A DNA stretch of 64,000 nucleotides from Chaetoderma sp. LZ-2023a (taxonomy: Eukaryota > Mollusca > Caudofoveata > Chaetodermatida > Chaetodermatidae). The notes below the pieces were generated by a model, which did not search any database, was not told where the DNA came from, and saw nothing but the letters and a program-made list of their open reading frames with translations. Made by a program: the position numbers and the translations under genes. The stretch covers positions 120,150,609-120,214,608 of the forward strand of contig CM067360.1 of assembly GCA_034401795.1 (NCBI GenBank), given 5' to 3'. Position 1 is the stretch's first letter. Every line of letters begins with the position of its first letter. Of the stretch, positions 58,810 to 64,000 are shown one piece after another.

Positions 58810-59232
58810 TTTCTGGTATGATGGCCATGCTTCGCAATAAACCATCTGTATACACAAGCAGGTCCCGTAACACGAACACTGCATCGGATATACGTATACA
58901 GTCCTGGACCCATTCATCGTCATTTATTAGTATTGCTGTCTGACTACCCGGCGTATCGACCATTGACGAGTAAGCGATGCTACTGGCTCGCTCTGCTACG
59001 GCGATTTATTGGCGCGTGTAAAACCACAGATGCCCGATTAGTAATATTTCTATCCTTGATCATAATCTTATTGGCAAATGGCGAAGGAATTGTAAAATGT
59101 TGGGGGATTAATGTCTATATCTTCGCATACATGCCAGGGCGACAGCAGCTCCGTGCGCTGAATACGGACTATGTGCGTGTGTAGACACAGTGTCCGTAAC
59201 GGTAACAATAACTATGGCCAACTCGAAATATA
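58810..59232 (+). repeat. Dispersed 'G/H' repeat block, copy 3
   Basis: TATTGCTGTCTGACTACC, CGTATCGACCATTGACGAG, GATGCCCGATTAGTAATATT and GGCAAATGG match 23180-23350. No gene. Confidence 0.65.
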
Positions 59233-59552
59233 ATGGAGAACTCCAGTTTATCCAAAAACATACCACGTCATAATCAACTACGTCATGAATGGCGTAGTTA
59301 GGTTAGTCACGACGTGTACGAATTGCATCTTTTTACACTTTAATACACATTATGTTGGCTATTTTGAGACTAATTTGACTGGGAGCTGTTGCTGCAATAC
59401 ACAGCAATTATAACACCCAGTCAAATTACTTTTAAAATCGTCAACAGAATGCATATATAGTTTTCTGAAAATTGAATTTCAGAGGTGCACAACACGGTCA
59501 AGGTGTTGGTGGAGCTTAGCTAAAGATGACCGGACATAGCTAACACTTTATT
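59233..59552 (+). mobile_element. Palindromic MITE family C with intact core palindrome
   Basis: ATGGAGAACTCCAG at left. Core TTTGACTGGGAGCTGTTGCTG / CAATTATAACACCCAGTCAAA with outer TATTTTGAGACTAATTT / AATTACTTTTAAAATCGTC is a long imperfect palindrome. Then GGTGTTGGTGGAGCTTAGC. Confidence 0.75.
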
Positions 59553-59644
59553 CCTAGCCTCGCCAGGTAAGCAGAACCGGGTATTGTAAATGGGTCTATC
59601 TCCACCTATGGCTATGTGTCTGTCAGTTCACCAGTGTGTCCGGA

Positions 59645-59737
59645 GAGAAGACTATTTTTGAAAGGGTACCACTGGAAGGACTGGCTCGGTTATCGAGCCA
59701 GTCATTCAAGTGGTACATTTTCAAAAATCGTCTTCTC
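59645..59737. repeat. 93-bp palindrome of the TTAACCC MITE family (family P)
   Basis: Arms GAGAAGACTATTTTTGAAA... and ...TTTTCAAAAATCGTCTTCTC meet at GGCTCGGTTATCGAGCC. Flanked by TTGGTCTGCAAATCGACATT, the same words as at 27720. The best preserved core of this family in the window. Confidence 0.8.
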
Positions 59738-60493
59738 TTGGTCTGCAAATCGACATTTCTCAAGACCACTGTAGTTTTTGGCTGATATGAGGGTAAAGGG
59801 TTATATTGGCTCACATTCTAACACAACGAATGAACTTATTTCAAGAGGATTTCCAGACATTATCCGTAATCTAGATAAAAGAACACGGCTCCGGATCCGA
59901 TACAATCATGAATATCGATATCTCGGATACTACTGCTCCCAGTTCACTCAAGTTGTAGCATTAGAACGGGCGTGACAAAACACTAGGATTTCACAATTGC
60001 AGGCGTGATCCGAAGACACCCAGACAGTCTGAGAACCAAAAACGTTTTACAATCTGTCAAAAAGGGAAGGACTATGGCCAGCAATATCTGATTGCTCTTT
60101 GTTAGCGATTCGGTCGCTGCTACTGCAAGTGAATCCGGTCTGTCACTCTGGTTTTATAATAAAATATAAGCACATGTTAGCTGACGTCACAATCCGTTTC
60201 GTATCGCAAAAACATCGAAAATCTGTCATTAAGGCGTGCAAATTATGTGTATTTAATTAATTTACAATTGAATAAACATTATGTTGAACATTGCGAAACT
60301 TCTTTGACTGGGAGATGTTCTTCCCACTAGTTTTAAAATATTGAATAGCTTACCTGTGTAATTACCATGAGAGTGGGAATTCTATGAATTCAGGGATCGA
60401 GGTATATAAATTGATTCTTACACACATTAAAAAACCGGGTGGAGCTTAGTTAGAAATGGATCCCTATTAGATATGATTCAAAGCCTGCCACAA
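59738..60493. repeat. Repeat-derived sequence with palindrome core, no gene
   Basis: 60180-60450 has GTTAGCTGACGTCACAATCC, TTGAACATTGCGAAACTTC, TTTGACTGGGAGATGTTC and TGAATTCAGGGATCGAGG, i.e. the core repeat equivalent to 22600-22920. No supported ORF. Confidence 0.5.
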
Positions 60494-60853
60494 TGGAACT
60501 GTCCAGTGTATCCATCCATCATATGACGCCATAAGCAACTACGGGACGTACATGGTGACGGCATAATCAATGCCGTCATGAATAGGTCGAGTTAGTCCGT
60601 ATTAAATGCTTAATAGCTAGACAAGTTGTACGAAGTGCATGCATTTGCTATTTAATAAACAGTATGTTAAATATTTTGAAAATAGACAGAAAAAGCAGCC
60701 GGTTAAATTAGTTTCGAAATAGTCAACAGCTTGCCTGCATAATTGTCATGAAATTAGTAGCCAGACCATTCGGGAAACGATCGATTCCAACGCGTGCCAA
60801 ATGTGGGTGAAGCTTCACTGGGGAGTGACGTGGCATAACTAAAATGGGGAATG
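60494..60853 (+). mobile_element. Palindromic MITE family C, Tc1 inserted at its right end
   Basis: Left end TGGAACTGTCCAG (60494-60506); GTTAGTCCGTATTAAATGC; core remnants TATGTTAAATATTTTGAAAA and AAATTAGTTTCGAAATAGTC; right end CATAACTAAAATGGGGAATG abutting the Tc1 element. Confidence 0.75.
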
Positions 60854-62518
60854 TATACACCTGTGCAAAAGTTAAGCACCACCCTATTTTTACGCACATG
60901 CGAGGGTATATTCATGTGCTATGAAGAAAGCAATAGCATAAACATTTATGTACCCATCCATCTTAGTGCAAGAGGTAATAATGCAACTAGAGGAATGCTG
61001 ATTATGATGGTGGGGAAACACTGTATGTTTTTGTTTGAACTTGAAAACGAGGCCTGAATATGGTTACGTTGACACAACTGACAACTATTGCCCTACAGTT
61101 GACACACGTGGCTAGATTGTCATTAATGGTGTCTGAAAACGAAGTTTAACATCTGTGCACGAGTTTGAGACTGTCATTATTAATACCGGGTATATCCACC
61201 TTGTGCCTGGATGACGGCCTGGACACGACGTCTCATGCTGGTCACCAACCGACTGATACGCCATTGTGGTATTCGTTGCCATTCAAGATGGAGTGCGTCT
61301 GTTAATTCCTGTAGGTTCTGCACAGGAGGATCCCTCCTTCTCACCATGTTTCCCAGAATGTCCCAGATATGCTCAATAGGGTTCATGTCAAGGCTCCTTG
61401 CTGGCCATGGTAGGGTTTCGATGGCATTCTGGCGGAGGTATTCATGCACAGCTCTAGCACGATGTGGTCGGGCGTTGTCATCCATGAATATAGGGTGGGT
61501 TCCAGGTGCATGATTTACAAAATGAGGGACCACAACTCTATCCAGTATGGAAGCTTGATATCTTTGTCCATTTAGTGTTCCAGGTACAGTCAACAGATCC
61601 AGCTTACAATCAAATGAGATGCACCCCCATATCATAACGGAACCTCCACCAAATGGAATTTCTTCCATGATGTTACGTTGGTCGTACGCCGTGCGTCTGG
61701 ACGTCCATACACGAGTTCGACCATCTGTGGCATGAAGCAGGAACCGACTTTCATCGGACCAGTGTACCCGTCTCCAGGATCTCATGTTCCAGTGTCTTCT
61801 TTCGTTGCACCACCTCAGACGCTCCTCTTTGTGGTGTGCAGTGAGGAGAGGACGTCTGACAGGTCTCCTAGCCTTCATGCCAGCAGCATACAGTCTCCTT
61901 TTGACGGTAGACATTGACACTCTATTGCGCGTTTCCCATTGCTGGCTGAGCACTCTGCTGTTGGTGAATGGAGATCTCCTAACAAGGTGTACTAGGGCTC
62001 GATCATCACGGGCAGTAGTCTTCTTCGGTCTTCCAGATCTAGGCCTGTCCTTCACCTCGTTAGTTTGCCCATGTTTTGCAATCAAACGACTGATTACAGT
62101 ATGGTTAATGTTCAGCTGTCTGCCAATCTCTCTGCATGACATACCAGTGGTATGCATGCCTATGATTTGCCAATTCACACGATCACTTAACCTTCGTCTT
62201 GCCATAGCGGCTCACAATCAAGAGCTAATTCTCTCTGTACAAATAAACCACGGTCATGAACACAAAATTCCTAATCTTGTCGCCTAAATCTGTGTGTAAT
62301 GTTCTACACCTCAAACTGGACTTTTACATAACTGAACACGTGTGCTGTTTCCCGCCACGCACAGACATCAAGCGGCGTGAAGTCATGCATGCATGTGCAT
62401 TTCGTACTTGGAATTATGTCAGCTAACGCGGAGACAAAAAGTATGGCAGCCTAGTTGTACCATCATGTTTCTACGTTCTATTGTTTTTGCTGGTGCTTAA
62501 CTTTTGCACAGGTGTATA
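60854..62518 (-). mobile_element. Tc1-family DNA transposon, apparently intact
   Basis: The first 28 bases (TATACACCTGTGCAAAAG...CACCA) are the perfect reverse complement of the last 28 (TGGTGCTTAACTTTTGCACA...TATA, ending 62518). TA dinucleotides at both edges fit the Tc1 TA target duplication. One open transposase gene on the minus strand. Total about 1.66 kb, normal for Tc1. Perfect ends and an open ORF indicate recent insertion. Confidence 0.95.
61180..62205 (-). CDS. Tc1 transposase, DD34E, full length
   Basis: 341 aa, open from ATG 62205 (MARRRLSDR) to the stop at 61180-61182. It cuts and inserts the element at TA sites in the nucleus. Residues about 8-50 form the first helix-turn-helix (TTGMSCREIGRQLNINHTVI), RSGRPKK at 56-62 is a GRPR-type minor-groove motif, about 66-118 is the second helix-turn-helix. 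The catalytic domain has Asp151 (HWSDESRF), Asp243 (FMDDNARPHRA) and Glu278 (DMNPIEHIWD), giving 34 residues between the second Asp and Glu, the Tc1 signature. The glycine-rich GGGSVMIWG lies at 186-194. Length, motifs and spacing are all normal, no stop or frameshift. The gene lies within the 28-bp terminal repeats; no intron. Confidence 0.97.
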   Translation of the reverse strand: MARRRLSDRVNWQIIGMHTTGMSCREIGRQLNINHTVISRLIAKHGQTNEVKDRPRSGRPKKTTARDDRALVHLVRRSPFTNSRVLSQQWETRNRVSMSTVKRRLYAAGMKARRPVRRPLLTAHHKEERLRWCNERRHWNMRSWRRVHWSDESRFLLHATDGRTRVWTSRRTAYDQRNIMEEIPFGGGSVMIWGCISFDCKLDLLTVPGTLNGQRYQASILDRVVVPHFVNHAPGTHPIFMDDNARPHRARAVHEYLRQNAIETLPWPARSLDMNPIEHIWDILGNMVRRRDPPVQNLQELTDALHLEWQRIPQWRISRLVTSMRRRVQAVIQAQGGYTRY

Positions 62519-62674
62519 TATGCCGTTAACTAGACAATGCCATTTGAAATGCTACTACTGACATGTGTGCTATTTGACGCAGTGACTACGGGGTAAAACG
62601 CGGACATAAACGTGGCTACAGTAGAATGAGCTGAAGAAATGGCTAATATTTGTTATTGCTGCACGACGCAAAAC

Positions 62675-62727
<53 letters not shown>

Positions 62728-63084
62728 CAGTAAACAATGTCCAATATCCAACATGCATATGTTCATGGTTTAAAAGGAGCATGTAACTGTTGAACCTGAA
62801 GAACATGTTTGATATCTGTTTTGAAAAATACCTATTCAAACATCAATCCAAGCAGTATTTCTAACAGTATCACGTTAACTTGTTTGTGTTACCAAATTCA
62901 ACCCTGTATCCCTATTATCTCGCACAGACCCCCTTTTCTGAGGTCATTCCAGACTATGCAGACCACTTTCAGCATAGATACAGTACGTACGACTTACAGA
63001 AAGTGCGTAACTCAAGAATAGATTGAGAGATTTTATTTTAAATCTCAGCTTGTCATTTTTGTCAATTACTGTGCCATGTTCCAC
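62519..63084. other. Intergenic with (AAT)n, then start of A-type block
   Basis: AAT/ATA array at 62677-62725. 62850-63084 shares words with the sequence before other A blocks (ACCCTGTATCCCTATTATC, TTTAAATCTCAGCTTGTC). No gene. Confidence 0.5.
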
Positions 63085-63134
63085 GTCGTTCAGTCAGGAT
63101 ATTATGCATTAAAAAATTATTTAGTTACGCATCG
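63085..63134 (+). repeat. Dispersed 'A' repeat block, copy 6, cut by gap
   Basis: GTTCAGTCAGGATATTATGC and AATTATTTAGTTACGCATCG match the opening of the A block, then the assembly gap begins. Confidence 0.75.
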
Positions 63135-63634
63135 NNNNNNNNNNNNNNNNNNNNNNNNNNNNNNNNNNNNNNNNNNNNNNNNNNNNNNNNNNNNNNNNNN
63201 NNNNNNNNNNNNNNNNNNNNNNNNNNNNNNNNNNNNNNNNNNNNNNNNNNNNNNNNNNNNNNNNNNNNNNNNNNNNNNNNNNNNNNNNNNNNNNNNNNNN
63301 NNNNNNNNNNNNNNNNNNNNNNNNNNNNNNNNNNNNNNNNNNNNNNNNNNNNNNNNNNNNNNNNNNNNNNNNNNNNNNNNNNNNNNNNNNNNNNNNNNNN
63401 NNNNNNNNNNNNNNNNNNNNNNNNNNNNNNNNNNNNNNNNNNNNNNNNNNNNNNNNNNNNNNNNNNNNNNNNNNNNNNNNNNNNNNNNNNNNNNNNNNNN
63501 NNNNNNNNNNNNNNNNNNNNNNNNNNNNNNNNNNNNNNNNNNNNNNNNNNNNNNNNNNNNNNNNNNNNNNNNNNNNNNNNNNNNNNNNNNNNNNNNNNNN
63601 NNNNNNNNNNNNNNNNNNNNNNNNNNNNNNNNNN
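63135..63634. other. Assembly gap (500 N)
   Basis: Exactly 500 N, a conventional placeholder length, so the true gap size is unknown. It falls inside a repeat block, as expected for a collapse-prone region. Confidence 0.99.
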
Positions 63635-64000
63635 AATCTTTCAGTCAAATTGTCTTGATAATTCTTAAAACTGCAACGCGCTTTCTTGAAACAACATGGT
63701 TTTCTTAAATTTGGGATGAACAGGAGATCTTGTGGACAGATCGTTGGCGCTATGAGCCAACCTGTCTATAGCGGCCACGGTATGACCCACACTAAGGTAG
63801 ATCTCATTGGCGTATAGCGTATATTGGAGCCTTAATACCATTACCGAAAGAAACGTAATTTTTACCGAAACTCTACGTACAGTGCAGCTCATGAATAAGT
63901 TAATAGGCCCTGTTTCCAAAACATTCAGTTGGACATTTTGAACTAATTTGGTTGGAAGACATAAGGCAGCAATGTGTTCCAATCCAATTATGTAATGTTC
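63635..64000. other. Post-gap sequence, no gene; palindrome-core remnant at end
   Basis: TTTTGAACTAATTTGGTTGG and AAGGCAGCAATG (63938-63975) resemble the family C core. A 105-codon minus-strand ORF lacks motifs. Confidence 0.45.

Noticed and set aside
61211-62287. Plus-strand ORFs within the Tc1 element
   Set aside because: Shadows of the minus-strand transposase gene.
63076-63708. ORFs across the N gap
   Set aside because: Open only because N codons have no stops.

Overview
The window is non-coding-rich, AT-rich eukaryotic DNA. It carries metazoan-type transposons (Penelope-like, Tc1, piggyBac), very long microsatellites, tRNA-derived SINE heads and a 500-N assembly gap, and it shows no bacterial features. 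An invertebrate animal, probably marine, fits best; the species cannot be fixed from the sequence. No conserved host gene was recognised. The only ORFs that look like real proteins belong to mobile elements.

Region 1 (1-12454) holds two head-to-tail copies of one 7.3 kb Penelope-like retroelement (PLE), differing at well under 1% of bases in the leader. Each unit has G-rich/pyrimidine simple repeats, an AT-rich leader with a hammerhead-ribozyme-like motif and a candidate 108-nt intron, and a 1.0-1.3 kb TTGA-type array. ORF1 has an SGNH/GDSL-hydrolase domain. ORF2 has a PLE reverse transcriptase and a C-terminal GIY-YIG endonuclease. Copy 1 has an intact ORF1 and an ORF2 with one frameshift site and one nonsense codon. 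Copy 2 has a damaged ORF1, and its ORF2 is cut off just after the reverse-transcriptase YLDD motif at 12454. In copy 1 a segment that normally lies between reverse transcriptase and endonuclease sits after the endonuclease.

Region 2 (12455-64000) is built largely from diverged copies of long non-coding repeats. Landmark blocks recur in the same order: an 'A' block at 12.5, 15.5, 29.7, 38.9, 48.8 and 63.1 kb; a 'D/E' block at 21.8, 41.4, 51.2 and 57.1 kb; and a 'G/H' block at 23, 43.4 and 58.9 kb. At least one head-to-tail duplication of about 9.5-10 kb is visible (about 36.6-45.9 against 45.9-55 kb). Inserted into this fabric are a palindrome-centred MITE family with CTGGAAAGGT-type ends (at least nine copies), a second palindromic MITE family ending in TTAACCCTTTAATGG, isolated near-perfect hairpins (13015-13119, 31317-31526, 59645-59737), SINE heads and large microsatellites.

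Two autonomous-type DNA transposons interrupt the repeats. One is a dead piggyBac (51344-54536) with an asymmetric 13-bp/18-bp terminal architecture. The other is a Tc1 element (60854-62518) with an open 341-aa DD34E transposase and 28-bp matching ends, so it is probably young. It sits exactly at the edge of a MITE. Repeat similarities were judged by eye; no alignment or search was run.
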